Assembly (NCBI GenBank): GCA_039545355.1
Contig: BCJJ01000019.1
Location: forward strand, 845,656-909,655
From: Trichosporon coremiiforme
Taxonomy: Eukaryota > Basidiomycota > Tremellomycetes > Trichosporonales > Trichosporonaceae
Direction of reading: 5' to 3'
Length of the DNA: 64,000 bases
The translations under genes were made by a program, and so were the position numbers. The notes below the pieces were generated by a model, which saw nothing but the letters and a program-made list of their open reading frames with translations, was not told the origin of the DNA and did not search any database. How positions within the stretch are numbered: the first letter of the stretch is position 1; every line of letters starts with the position of its first letter. Shown here one piece after another: positions 32,336 through 44,139 of this stretch.

Positions 32336-35300
32336 GGACACTTATCTCACGGACTTTTCGACAAACCACAGCATCGCCATCTCATACCTCGCACGCACTG
32401 TCAACGACATCCGCCTGACACCGGCCGACACCGATCGAGACTGTCGCACTCCGCCAATACAATTTGCATTTGAACATTGACCCCCAACCCCCCAATCCCT
32501 CACTCAGTGTAAAGGACTCTTACCACGCTACGATACCTTAGATAGGAAGAAGTATATAGTAACATGTTAATTTTCTGCAGCATGCAAACCGAGATGCATT
32601 AAACATTCAATGGAACCTCCCCGTTCATTAGACCCTTCATTAATAGGTCGGTGGTAACTTGCGTTGTCTTAGGTTCAGACTGGGTCAGCCCGCCGTCAGC
32701 CCGCCGAACCCGCCGCCGAGACATGCCGCGTAGGCTGAGAGAACCGCAGGAATGCCGAGCGCACGGAGAATCCTCTTCCTATCGTCTCGCGCTGGGTGAT
32801 GATCGGCGCACGGGCGTGAGAAGAGCGACGTCGCTGCGGTCGGCTTGCTCGGCTGCCTAACTGTCTCCGTGTTCTGCCAGTTCTACCTCTTCTCGCCTCC
32901 CATTCAAGCCATCCCAAATGCTGGGTGTGACGTCAGCCACCCCCTCACTCTGGGTTGCATCCAGGCTGCAATCCATTCCAGGAATTCGAATGGTGGGTGT
33001 GGATGCATGTCATTTGGGAGATCTGTGGAAGGCAGTCAGGTGACTGCGAAATGTAATGTAAGGTGGCTGGTCTATGTCATGTCTGGTGGCTGGACGTGCT
33101 GGAACATGGATGACGGCTGGTCAGATCTGTCGCGCTTGCTTTCGTGACGCGAGTATGGCCTGGCTCAGTGGCTCAGTGGCGTCTGGCGTCTGGAGAGTCA
33201 ATCATAGCCAGCCGTCTGGGAGAGATTGAGATCTCGTGCTCGCCACTGGGTGGCGAAAGCTGGATCTGTCGAAGGTCCGAAGGGATGTGGTGATACGGAC
33301 CAGAGCGAGCTGGCTGTTTCGCCCGGCATTCTCAATACCGTCTCTGGGTCCTCATCTCTGCTACGCATCGCCGAGCGACAAGGAAACGAAACTGGTTCTG
33401 ACTTGTAGGTTTGCTCTGGGGCACTGACTCTCGACTGACTACCGGCAACGAGAGGGAGAGTAGGATAGGCTGGAGACACGGGCAGGGAAGGCGCCCAACG
33501 ACCTGGAGACTGGAGGTGAGGATTTGCAAGTCCGTACAAGACTATGCCGGAGGCCGGAGCGAGGCAACGTCCAGGACCTCAGTCATTGGCAACGGACCAA
33601 CTTGTTTACATTCATTTTCCACAGAGTGCCGTGGTCACCTGCTACGGGATGAGGATGGAGCCGCCTACCCACCGCTCAGCGACAAGGACTGCTTCAAGTA
33701 GCTGTGTTCAGCTGAGTTTCATGCTGGAAACTGAATCCCAATGAAGGAGGCAGTCATGTCCGTCATGTCCCCATCTACTCTGGATTGCGACCGCCAGTCG
33801 CGACGGAGCCACCAGTGGGCTGGGCGTGGTAGCTTGCTAACGCTGAAGTCCGATTCGGGCTGTCCCCTCCAACCGGAAACCGCGTTCGATGTGCACTGGC
33901 CAAGTCCCGTTGCTTGTGAACCGATGACGCCTTGCAACACATGCCGTGCGGTAATCGAACCTGAAAGCGGTTCGACAGGCTGGTCCACGATGGGAGATTC
34001 GGACCTGCCTCTGCGTCACCGCCGCTGCCCAGCAGAGCTACCAGGCTCTCGGAGGGACTGCTGCATATATCAGTACGCTCGGCGCCCCGCGGTTAGTATT
34101 CAGTGAGTGCGGCCCAGGCCAGCGGTCAAGCTCGACGGTCGTGTTCCTGTGTTTCTGCGGAACTGAACCTGCGGAAGCTCGTCTCCGCACTACTTCGGAG
34201 TGAGCAGTCGGGTGAGCTTGTAAGCTTGTGAGCTCGTAGACCAGGCGGCCCAGATGGGCGGCTCAAGCATGCTCGCATGCTCGCTCGCTCGGCATGCCCG
34301 GCAGGCGGGTAGGATATGAGGCTTATGCGGGGCGAGTGAGGGGCGAGCGAGCACGAGAGAAAGCCAAAGGAGGCCCGAAGGGCTGTCAACCAGGTTTAGG
34401 CTGGCGATCAGTGCATGCTCGTGTCGCCCCAGATTGCAAGGGGAAAGTGCGAGGGGCTGCACGAGGGGTTGCACGAGGGGACCCAAAGCCAAAGCTTTAC
34501 TTTCTGGGTTTGGACGCACAGCAGGTGCGCTCCCAGGTGCTCGCACGACATGGTGGAGGCCCTCAGGAATGCGTTGTGGCCGACGACTTTCCCTGCTGTT
34601 CAGCTGGGCAGCGAAACGCACAAACGCATGCATTGGTCTGGATGCAGAACCCTTACGTAACTGCGCACGACCCAGGCTCACTCTTCTGTGATTGACACAC
34701 GGCGAGTCGCGATGAAGCCCGTTCGGAAGTTCGATGCGTAGTGGGAAATACCGTGGCAGTAGTGGGGCTGAAAGGGGGAGGTTACAGCCGGATCCAGCGG
34801 TGTGCGGGCTTTCCTTCCCCGCGGCCGTGGGCCAGCTCTGGGCCAGCTTTGCGAGTGCGTGCAACGACCAACTGAGGTGCCACCACTTGTTTATTTTCCA
34901 ACAGCAAGAAAGCCTTGTGACGACCTATGCATTGTTGTGCGGCAATGGAGGTCCGCCCCCGTCCCTTACCCTTTAGGTGTTCGCTCGCCTCGTTCGCTTT
35001 AGTCTGGGAAGAAAAGACCGCAACCGTTGGGCCCAGAGCACGGAAAGCGACGCCCGACAGGAGATGCAGAGGCCGGAGCAGAGTTCAGCGAGTCAGAGGA
35101 GGCGACAGACGACCAAAGGTGGGGAACTAAGGCGGGATTGTACCGGGTTATGCGGGGAAGAGGCTGGGGAAGGACATGGGGATAGGCCATCCGCCCAGAT
35201 CACGAGCTCAAAACTCGCTCGATCCGCCCAGCCCCAGACGCTCGTAGCCCAAACTGGGTCGCGTGGCTTTAACCCCGCTAGGGCATACATGCGGGGTCCG

Positions 35301-35738
35301 ATTAAGGATCTCCCTTACAGTCTCTGCTTGCCTCCCTCTCGTGCTCTGCTCCGCCTGTCGCCTTGCGCCTGCCTGCGCCTGGCCCAGGACTGATGCATTC
35401 TTCCTTCGCGAACGTCGCCCGCTCGGATTTACTCTCTCCTCGTGCTTGTCCTCTCCCCATCACCACCACGTCCACCGCGACCACATCAGCGCCGACACCA
35501 CAAGGGACGCACTCGCCTGTGTTCTTGTCCCAAAGTCGACCCATCACCTCATCCCAAAAGGCATAGCCCAGTGGCCCCTCCCGCCCTTTTGCCATCAAGT
35601 CTTCGCGCGCAAGGCTCCCTCCCCTCCACACGTCCTCGTCGGGTCCGGTCATCGCCCGTCACTTCGCCCCGATTGACGCACCACCCACACCTCCCCCTTC
35701 CTCACTCTTCACGTCCCGCTCAACCAGATCGAAAAGGA
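32336..35738. other. 3.4-kb stretch without a supported gene
   Basis: Frames up to about 220 codons on opposite strands overlap each other and have no motif. Short tandem repeats are seen (CTCAGTGG and GTCTGGC doublets near 33170-33190; a 12-bp unit with core GCACGAGGGG near 34448-34482). From about 35330 to 35730 the sequence is C/T-rich and is probably the HEN1 promoter and leader. Confidence 0.4.
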
Positions 35739-37786
35739 ATGGCCACGGCGCCATTGACTGCCCCGACTCACCATGTCGATGACATCCCATCAATATCGGC
35801 TACTTTAGCCGCCAGCGCCAATGCTTCCAACACTGCAACCCCCACATCAGAGGCGAACCGCTCCCCCTCGCCCCCGACGATGAACCCCGCCCAGCTCGGT
35901 GACGTTCCCACGCCGGAGGTTTCCAAGATCGAAGCTAGCGAGTTCACCGGCGTCACGTTCAAGCCCGAGTAAGTGTCATCTGTGGTGTCCTGCCGTGGTT
36001 GTTGCCAGGTGTATGTCATATTCCTGATTTTCCGCTGGGATCATCTGGGACCAACGGTTTAGTCTTGTTGACAACGCTGCTGGCGCTTCCTCCAGTGAAA
36101 AGCAGGCTAAGCGTTGGCCGAATGACAGCCGGCGACAAAGCCGGTAGCAGCTCGCCCGGGTCCTCGTGATCCGGTGACCTGCATGCCGTTTGCACCTTCC
36201 ATTGCTCGCTTCAGAAAAAGGAATCCTGCGCTGACGCTATCCTTCTTCCTCCTCGTCTTCCTCGTCTACTTGAACATCCAAATGTCTACATCGCACCCGA
36301 TCTCGGTGTTTTACCTGTTCGGTTCCAATGTGCGGACGGTACTCTGATTTGTCCGTCGACGGCTTCCTCCACCGCCGCCGCCCACTTGCTCGCTTCATGC
36401 CGCGGGACTGCGACTCGATTGGGAATTATCCTGCGCTACTACTCGGCCTGTGTGCTGCGCATGACTGACTGACGGACTCCCGATCCTGGATCATTCGCCG
36501 ACGCCACTTGCATGGACCCCGCGCACTCCGCGCACTCCACGCACACACGCACACATTGTGTGATCACGATATCCCTTTGTGCCCACACATACACAAACCT
36601 TTCCAAAATCCAGGCTATGGATGCAACGTCGGCATTGGGCTCTGGAGATTCTCCGCGAGTCTGGCGTCCGGTCAGTCCTTGACGTCGGCTGCGGAGTCGG
36701 TTCCCTGCTGGAGCCCCTCAGCCAGCCGCCCTCGACGATCCGTGAGCGTCCCATCCTCTGCACCGACCCTGGTCACGAGGGTGAGGCTCCTGAAGGGCGA
36801 GAGCTGTTCATCTCTGTGAGTGGTTGCACCTTGGACCGCTGCTGACCGTGCAGCACCTCGGGGCCGTTGACATCAACCCCGGTGTGATGGCTGGCGCCCT
36901 CAAGTCGATGGAGCCGCCTGCAAAGGACGACCAGATGGCTGCGCCCCGTTGGGAGCCGATGACTGCGGAGCTGTGGTTGGGCAACATTGAGCGCTACAAC
37001 TCTCGCTTCGAGCCGTACGAGGCGCTCGTCATGCTTGAGGTCATTGAGCACCTCGAGCCACAGCTGCTCAGCCGCTTTGGTGTCGTCACGTTGGGCACGT
37101 ACCGCCCCAAGCTGCTGTTGGTGTCTACGCCGAATTTCGACTTCAACTCCAAGTTCCCGCACCAGCACGATGACGATGCGTGCCCCAAGGGCTTTGCCGA
37201 TCCGACCGGACGTACGGACCGTGTGTTCCGTCACAGTGACCACAAGTGCGAAATGACGTCGCAAGAGTTCCGGGAGTGGGCGATTGCGGCAGCGAGCGAC
37301 TGGGGCTACGACGTGCAGATCGGCGGTGTCGGTGTTTCGAACAAGCCGAGCTACTACCCCGACGGCTCGCCCGTGTACGCGACGCAGACGGCCGTGTTCC
37401 GCCTCGCGAGCGGCATCCCGATGCGCTCTCCGCGCAGCGTGCGCACGGTCGACTTACCGTTCATGCGCGGCGTCAGCGAGGCGCACCACCCGCACCGTCT
37501 CGCCGGCAAGTTCCAGTTCCCGGCGACGGCGGTCAAGGCTCCCGGTGCCCCGCTGTCGTCCGAGGAGGTGAACAAGACGGTGCAGGAGGCGTTCAAGTAC
37601 GTCTCGGTGTCGCGCATCAGCCTGACAGAGCTGTGGGCGCTGCCGAACGTCGCTGCCGTGTGCGGAGGGAGCAAGCGGCACCTTGTCTCTTGCCTCGGCG
37701 GATGGGGTGACTGCAAGCCGCTCGGCAGCTCGAAGTATCAGGTTACTAGGGCTAGCTTTGGTCTCGAGGTCGGGTTGAGGGTGTAA
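35739..37786 (+). CDS. HEN1: small-RNA 2'-O-methyltransferase HEN1
   Basis: Three exons, 35739-35968, 36614-36815 and 36854-37786, with introns of 645 and 38 nt; 454 aa. The catalytic part reads PELWMQRRHWALEIL (across intron 1), the AdoMet loop SVLDVGCGVGSLLEPL, AVDINPGVMAGAL, the metal-binding block MLEVIEHLEPQ (Glu, Glu and His) and RHSDHKCEMTSQEFREWA with the fourth metal-ligand His. VEVIEH plus RHxDHKxE is the signature of HEN1, which methylates the 3'-terminal 2'-OH of small RNAs and protects them from uridylation and decay. Only the methyltransferase domain is present, as in animal and fungal forms. The 645-nt first intron is the longest in the window. Its presence suggests an active small-RNA pathway in this organism. 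Confidence 0.92.
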
Positions 37787-38136
37787 CATTGCTCTTATTC
37801 TAGTTCAACACAGACAGCCATCGCAACATCATGTACGAGTGTATAGTTTCTTTTTACATAACCAATGCAGTGTGGATACGCCGCGACCACGGCCCAACGC
37901 GCGAAGCGCGGAGGGCGTTGAGTACCGATGAGCGAGTAAGCAGCTGACTCGAGTCGATAAGTGCAGAGTCGGAGCTCAGCTGCAATGTCCGAGATAGCGG
38001 TCGGATATCGCCGGGGCCTTAGTCGTCATCGGGACCTGCCTCGTATCGTGTCACTACAGGGTTATTGCCCTCCACACCTCCCCCACATTCACTATCTCTG
38101 CCTCCTCAGCCCTGTCTTCTCTCTCACCTTAGCAGC
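37787..38136. other. spacer between HEN1 and D-serine dehydratase
   Basis: 350 bp. A short AT-rich tail follows HEN1, then a perfect inverted element (CGCGCGAAGCGCG-like, about 37900) and a C/T-rich run before the next start codon. Confidence 0.4.
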
Positions 38137-39522
38137 ATGTCGGCCAAATCAACGTTCACGCCGTTCGAGCTTCTCCGCTTGCCTTCCAAGTCGGCGCTGG
38201 TCGAGGAGTTCTCCGGCCGCAAGCTGGACGAACTCCGCACGCCGGCGCTGATTCTGAACAGGACAGCGTTCACGGAGAACTGCAACCGCGTCGCGAAAGC
38301 TGTCGAGGCTCTCGGGCTCGAGTTCAGGATGCACGTGAAGAGTGAGTGGTCTTCTTCTCCCAGTATGCCCTGCTGGACTGTATCAACGTGGTCACCCAGA
38401 GGTGGGCGCTTGAAGCCATGTTGGCTGCGCGGTGGGCAGTGTGTGGGCAGCGTGGACTATGTGAAGTGGGCACAAAGGCTAACCCCAGCGCACAAAACGC
38501 CGGATGGCACGCGTCTCCAAGCCGAGTCCGTCTCCACGCCCGCGGGTCTCGTCGTCTCGACCCTGCCCGAAGCGTGGGGTATTGCCGAGTCCGGTCTCGT
38601 CGAAGAAGGTCGCGTCAAGGACATTCTGTACTCGATGCCCGTCGGCGCGGACAAGATGGAAGACCTGACAGCGTTAGAGGAGAAGATGGGCGTCCCGGTC
38701 TTGGTCATGGTTGACCATCCGACCCAGATTTTCGCTCTCGCAGCGGCGAAGAAGGCCCTGGGACGGAAGAACTGGAAGGCGTTCGTCAAGATCAACGGTG
38801 GGGGTGAGCGTGCGGGCGTGCGGCCCGAGTCGGATGAGCTGGGAGCCCTGCTTGACGCGATCAAGGGCTCTGATCGGGCCGTGGAGATCGTAGGCTTCTA
38901 CAGCCATTTCGGCCAGAGCTACGCCTCCGATGGCCAGAAGGACGCCGAGTCCTTCTTCCAGGGCGAGGTCAGCTGCGTTAACAAGGCGGCCGCTTTCGCG
39001 CGCTCGAAAGGTCTCAAGGGCCCCTGGGTCTTGTCCGTCGGAGCCACGCCTACGATCCACGCCGCGTCTTCGCTCAAGACTACGCCGGAATCGGGCGAGG
39101 ACAAGCTCGAGTACCACGCAGGCTGTTATGCCGTGAATGACCTGCAGCAGCTCTCGACCGGCGTTGTTCCAGGGCGTGCTGCTATCAGGGTTATCTCCTC
39201 TGTCGTGTCCACGTACCCGGAACGGAAGGAGGCGCTGTGCGATGCCGGCGCTCTGTCTCTGTCTAAGGATAGGGGCCGCGAGCCTGGATTCGGACAGGTC
39301 ACGAACAAGAAGGGATGGAGGGTTGGAAGGGTCTCACAGGAACATGGGATTCTGACGCACGATGAGGAGAGCGAGCGGGATGAGGTCAAGATTGGGGATC
39401 GGGTGGAGATCCTGCCCCAGCACGCATGTCTCACTGGTGCTTGCCAGCCTTGGATCTATGTCGTGGACGACAAGTCGCCTGATACCGTGGCCGACGTTTG
39501 GGTGCCGTGGAAGGGCTGGTAA
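38137..39522 (+). CDS. DSD1: D-serine dehydratase (D-threonine aldolase-like fold)
   Basis: Two exons, 38137-38341 and 38489-39522, with a 147-nt intron; 412 aa. The intron splits the PLP-lysine motif: joined it reads RMHVKTHKTPDGTRLQ, the fold-III (alanine-racemase-like barrel) Schiff-base site. Downstream are MVDHPTQIFALAA, KINGGGERAGV, GFYSHFGQSYA, VLSVGATPTIHAAS and the C-terminal zinc-site block LPQHACLTG (His and Cys ligands). This layout fits eukaryotic D-serine dehydratase, a PLP- and zinc-dependent enzyme that turns D-serine into pyruvate and ammonia. A D-threonine aldolase activity is the main alternative, since the two share the fold; the HACLT zinc site favours the dehydratase. 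Confidence 0.88.
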   Translation: MSAKSTFTPFELLRLPSKSALVEEFSGRKLDELRTPALILNRTAFTENCNRVAKAVEALGLEFRMHVKSEWSSSPSMPCWTVSTWSPRGGRLKPCWLRGGQCVGSVDYVKWAQRLTPAHKTPDGTRLQAESVSTPAGLVVSTLPEAWGIAESGLVEEGRVKDILYSMPVGADKMEDLTALEEKMGVPVLVMVDHPTQIFALAAAKKALGRKNWKAFVKINGGGERAGVRPESDELGALLDAIKGSDRAVEIVGFYSHFGQSYASDGQKDAESFFQGEVSCVNKAAAFARSKGLKGPWVLSVGATPTIHAASSLKTTPESGEDKLEYHAGCYAVNDLQQLSTGVVPGRAAIRVISSVVSTYPERKEALCDAGALSLSKDRGREPGFGQVTNKKGWRVGRVSQEHGILTHDEESERDEVKIGDRVEILPQHACLTGACQPWIYVVDDKSPDTVADVWVPWKGW

Positions 39523-39768
39523 TCCTTAGAAGAGTAGGTAGAAGTGACTAGGTGATGACATATTATAAGAACTGTTATTATGGTGATGATTGCAGTATGA
39601 ACACGGCCCGAGGCCGGAATAAGTGTTGCTCTATGATGGTGCTTCTAGATCCCCCTCAGTCTCCACTCTCCCTCCTCCTTCCAGCGGAGCCGCACCCCCG
39701 CAGTCCCTCCCCTCTCCCAACTCCTCCCTCTCCCCAGTGCCCGTGGCAGTCACAGCCTACGGTTGCTC

Positions 39769-41936
39769 TTACCACAGCCCAACCAGACTGCCCACGCTCC
39801 AGAACAGCGTCACAATGCCGACGGGCAGGATGCCAACATACACGATCAGGTCCTGCCAGAGTCGTCGTCCCTGGCGGCGCTTCTGCAGCTGCCTCTCCTT
39901 GCGGGCGAGGAGTACGTCGGCGGCCGGATTCGTCAGAGACGGCGTGCGCTGGTGCGCGCCTGCCGGCGTTGACGGGTCCGGTGGCGGCGGCGCGTGGCTC
40001 GGGAAGATGATTGCGAGCGGGGAGCGCACGTGGAACGTGATGATGAAAAAGAGGGCTGGTTGTCAGCTTACGTCCATCACATGGAGAGTTGGTTCTTCAG
40101 AGCAAGTGTCGCTCCGCGAGCGCCGCTTTCACTTACAGGGGAGGAACCAACCGATCGCCAGCGTGGCGATGACGCCGAGGAGCTCAATCTTGTCCGCGAC
40201 AACGCCGCCGAGCGCCGCGAATGCCACGACGACGGCCCAGATACCGGCGCCGACGAACTTGCCTGCCCGGTATCGGTCGCCACCGTCCACGTCCAGCGCG
40301 ACGAGGACCGAGTCGCGCCCGCGCACGAGCCAGCTTGAAATGCTCGCCAGAACCAAAAGGCACATAAGGACGCGGGCGAAATTCGTCCACCCATCGTCGC
40401 GGGGCAGCTGGTCGAAGGCAGTAGACGCTGGCGGGAGGAGATAGTACGGGACGAGGGCGAAGGGGAGGGCGAGGATGAGGATGAGCACGCCAGCAGCGAG
40501 GATTGGGACCGCGAACTGCTGGCGCTTCACGCGCTTCAGGCTACTGTGGATTGACAGCGTCTGCAGGTGCGGCGTTAAGAACATTGTCAGCGTTGTGAGA
40601 CCCGAGCCGGCGGTCTTGGGCGAAAGCCCGCGCAGGCCGCGCCGGACGTGCGCAGTGACAGACTCAGACTCGGCTGCCTGCTGCAGCGTCGCTGCCGCTG
40701 CCGCCGCCGCCGTCACGATCGTCTCGCCCGCCTCGTCGGCGGCCCTCTTGACCTCGACGGTGCGTCCGATCACGATGAACGTGACGAGCGGGAGAAGCAG
40801 TGTGAACGCAACAGGCAGCGCGCGTAGGTTCCGAATCGAGCGTGACGGGATGAGCGCGGGGAGGATCTGCGGTCAGCCATTATGTTCCATCGCCGTATTG
40901 CAACATAGCTCTGAAGTCTTCGCTGAAACATCTTCCGACGATTTCCAGCCATCGGGACCTCCACTCACGAAGATGCCACCCATGATCGTCCAGAAGATGC
41001 GACTCCTCAGCAGACCGTTCGGGAGATATTCTTGCACGACTGGGTCAAGGAGGCTCGCCACTGTGCCAAGCCAGCCGATAGAGGAGCCCAGCGTCGCGAC
41101 GACGACAAAGGCGCGTCCGATGGCCTGTCCGAAGCGTCCGAAGCGCTCGCCAGCGCACGCCGCGAACACCTGCTCAAAGCTGCCGACCTTCAGGTACCAC
41201 GCGAGGTAGACGATGACGATGTGGGCGCAAGCCGAGAGCACGGCGAGGATGCAGAACGCCGGGATGAACAGCGCGACACCGGCGGGAAGGAAGCTCTGCG
41301 GCACCGCCGACAGCGCGGGGAAGAGCGCGAGCGGGTGCGCCAGGATCAACGGCGCAACCAGCTGCCTGTCAGCTCGGAAGTCACGAATGAGCTCACCTCG
41401 AACAAGCTCCGGTAGCCCGTCTCGTCCTGCGTCCTCCGCCGGCGGCGGCGGACTAGTGGCTCGTCGCTGTCCGCGTCCATGTCCTCGGACATTTCGTCCT
41501 CGTGCTCCATCTCGGAGAAGTTGATACTGAAGCTGTCGCTCGTGCTGCTCGTCGGGATCTCGTCCTCCTCGTAGTCGAGCGAGTCGCGCCCGTCCCGGCT
41601 GCCGAACTCGATCTCTCCGTCGTCCTCATCGTCGGAACTCAGACTGTCCTCGGCGTCACTATCCTTTTTCCCCGCATGCTTCTTGAACACCATCGCCCCT
41701 GTCGAGGTCACGCTGGCGGTGCGGGATGCTCGAGACTGGGGCCGAGACAGGTTCGTCAGGCTCGGCCGTGGGGAAGACGTTCCCTCGGCGACACGGAGGA
41801 GGTTGTCGGTGTCGGAGATGTTTGAGGTAGCGCTGTGGTACGACTTTGCGCTGACGAACGACATGCCGCTCGCATTCGAGAAGTTGCGGGCGCGGGAGGG
41901 GCCGGCATGTCCGACGCCGAGGTCTGGCCGGGACAT
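39769..41936 (-). CDS. AVT-like vacuolar amino acid transporter (AAAP family)
   Basis: Four exons, 41936-41397, 41361-40969, 40866-40137 and 40055-39769, with introns of 35, 102 and 81 nt; 649 aa. The first 170 residues are hydrophilic and very acidic (stretches such as EDSLSSDDEDDGEIEF). About ten membrane spans follow: LVAPLILAHPLALFPALSAV, LFIPAFCILAVLSACAHIVI, WLGTVASLLDPVVQEYL, LPVAFTLLLPLVTFIVIG, then after an Ala-rich soluble loop VPILAAGVLILILALPFALV and VLMCLLVLASISSWLV, and a last one near the C-terminus (LIVYVGILPVGIVTLFW). A long acidic N-terminus before an amino acid permease core is typical of fungal AVT3/AVT4-type vacuolar exporters. The family call rests on layout more than on a sharp motif, so another solute is possible. 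Confidence 0.65.
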
Positions 41937-42731
41937 TGGTGGTTATTGGTTTGGGTTTCCCACGAATTCGGTGGTTGTTGTTGTGATGAAAGTCGTTCGT
42001 GTATAGTGTTAAAGTGGACGGGTAGTTGAATTGAGAAAAGTCGGGAAGGTGGAAGCGAAGGATAGTAGACAGTAGAGAGGAAGGGGCCGAGCGCGAAGGT
42101 CTGACGAGTGCTTGTGTGGTGGAGCTCGGGAGTGGAATGAATAGTTCGGTTCGTGGTTGTGCTAAAGGTGCAGTAAGGTGAACTTGACGTTCGTTAAGGA
42201 ACCCCAGCTAGTTGGACAGGCACGCTTCGCACTTTGAGTGTCAGATCTGAAGGTCGCACGTGCCTGTGCCGCCCTCCCCCTGCACTTTCCTTACAGTCTT
42301 CCCTGCCCTGCACTTGTCCCTGCGTAGCACGTCGCATAGTGCGTCCGGCGAGCACAGGCGCGCGATCCGGAACCGTGTGCCGTGTCGCGTGTGTTGCGTG
42401 TGTCGTGTGTGTCGCGTGTTCCGCGTGTGTCGCGTGTGTCGCGTGTGGCAAAGTAAACCACCGGCTGAATTTCTATTGTTTCCAGCGACAATAGTCGTCA
42501 TCTCGACCCTCCACCCCGCCACCCTCCACCGGCCAAGACCACGAGCTCATCACCGATCACCCATATATAGCGTCCTCCACTCACACTCTTCTCACTCGTT
42601 TCAGAATCCAATCAAACTCTCGACCCTCCAACTACCCACTCTTCTCGCCGTTTGACAATTGGCGCAGCTGGCAGCTCTCCCTTTCTCAAACGCGAAGCAG
42701 CCCGCCGCAACTCAGGTTGGCGGCTCGGACA
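41937..42731. other. divergent promoter region of the transporter and GGTase I genes
   Basis: 795 bp between two divergent start codons. It contains the 9-bp minisatellite at 42385-42447 and C/T-rich leader sequence with a TATATA at about 42563, 170 bp before the GGTase start codon. Confidence 0.5.
42385..42447 (+). repeat. 9-bp minisatellite TCGCGTGTG, seven copies
   Basis: Seven head-to-tail units at 42385, 42394, 42403, 42412, 42421, 42430 and 42439; three are exact TCGCGTGTG and four differ by one base. CGCGTGTGT is alternating purine-pyrimidine, the kind of sequence that can adopt Z-DNA under negative supercoiling. It lies between two divergent genes. Confidence 0.85.
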
Positions 42732-43978
42732 ATGTCGCAATCCACATTCAAGCGCAAGGCGCACAAGGCCTTCTTCACGCGGTGTCTGCAGGCTCTCCCG
42801 TCCTCGGCCGAGTCGCATGATGCGAACCGGTGAGTAACGCATCGCGTGGCCGCTGTCCGCTCCCGCTGACAGCAGGATAACGATCGCCTTCTTCTGCCTC
42901 GGCGGCCTGTACCTCCTGAACGAGCTGTCTCCGAGCGACAAGGATCGGGAGGACTGGACCGAGTGGATCTGGTCGCTGCAGTCTTCCTCTGGCGGCTTCG
43001 CCGGCTCGCCGCATGCGCCGACCACGGCCGGCCACCTCCCCTCGACGTACACGGCGCTGTGCTGCCTCAGTCTGCTCGGCTCGCCAATGGACAGGCTCGA
43101 CCGGCCCGCGCTGCGCCGCTTCCTCGCGTCGTGCCAGGCAGAGGACGGCTCCTTCGCCCCGACACCCGATACGGTGGGCATGTTCCAGAACGACGCGAGG
43201 ATGTCTTACTGCGCCGTCGTGTGCGGCACTGTCGCTGACGCCGGCCGCTCCGCTGAGAGCGAACGGACCGACGGCTTCGACAATGCCAAGGCGGCAGATT
43301 TCTTGCGCAAGTGCCAGACGTGGGAGGGCGGGTTCGCCTCACGCCCGGGTGTCGTCGAGGCGCAGGGCGGCATGACCTATTGTGCCCTTTCGTCGCTGGC
43401 GCTGCTCGGCGAGCTGAAGGGCGGCTCTGGACTCGAGGAAGAAGCGACGCGGTGGCTGTCCCAGAGACAGATCGGGGGGTTCCAGGGCCGCCCGGGCAAA
43501 CTCGAGGACGTGTGTTACTCGTTCTGGTGCGGTGGTGCTTTAGCTGTGAGTACCATGCGAGGAATGAGGGTGTTCGGACCGTTGGCGCCGCTATTGTCCT
43601 CGAATGGCACAGGCCGTCGGCGTTCGAGGCGATAAGACATCTTAGGTCATGGGACGGTGGACGCGGTCATGGGACGTTCATGAGACGGAGGACAATAAGC
43701 AGAAGGATATTCAGAGGATAATTACTGACACACAGGCACTCGGCCACAGCAACCTCGTCAATGAGGAACCCAACACGGCCTTCCTCATGAACTCGCAGTC
43801 ACCTCTCGGCGGTTTCGGCAAGGCGCCCGGAGACTACCCCGACCCATTCCACGCTTACCTCGCCCTCACTGCGCTGGCCATGACTCCCGCCAGGGAGGGA
43901 CTGGGACTCGCCGAGATCGACCCCGTGTGGAACCTCTCGCCCGAGGCTAGGGATCGGCTTCTGAAGCCTGCTCCGTGA
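42732..43978 (+). CDS. CDC43: protein geranylgeranyltransferase type I, beta subunit
   Basis: Three exons, 42732-42829, 42876-43545 and 43736-43978, with introns of 46 and 190 nt; 336 aa. The N-terminus (HKAFFTRCLQALP...RITIAFFCLGGLYLLNEL) matches the GGTase I beta type rather than farnesyltransferase or Rab GGTase. The prenyltransferase repeats follow (SSGGFAGSPHAPTTAGHLPSTYTAL, EDGSFAPTPD, WEGGFASRPGVVEAQGGMTY, IGGFQGRPGKLEDVCYSFW). Zinc ligands are visible as the Asp and Cys of LEDVCYSFW and the His of YPDPFHAYLAL. With the shared alpha subunit it attaches geranylgeranyl to CaaX proteins such as Rho GTPases, in the cytosol. It converges with DUG2, 161 bp apart. Confidence 0.93.
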
Positions 43979-44139
43979 GCAGGAGAGCGCAGCAGTTTGT
44001 GGTTATTGTATTTTGGTATCTTTCTTATTCTCTTTGATGTCACATGTCTGTGTCCTGGGGACTTGAGGCAGTAGCAGGCATTACATTCAGTCTACTGATA
44101 CTCTCTTTACTACTGCTGACACTACTCGTCCTGCCGCCG

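Noticed and set aside
33741..34106. 121-codon plus-strand frame in the oxidase-HEN1 interval
   Set aside because: No domain, no splice signals, Cys/Arg/Ser-rich composition as expected by chance, and competing frames on the other strand.
42291..42491. His-Thr repeat protein on the minus strand
   Set aside because: It is only the translation of the 9-bp minisatellite (repeated CACACGCGA); no support for a real protein.
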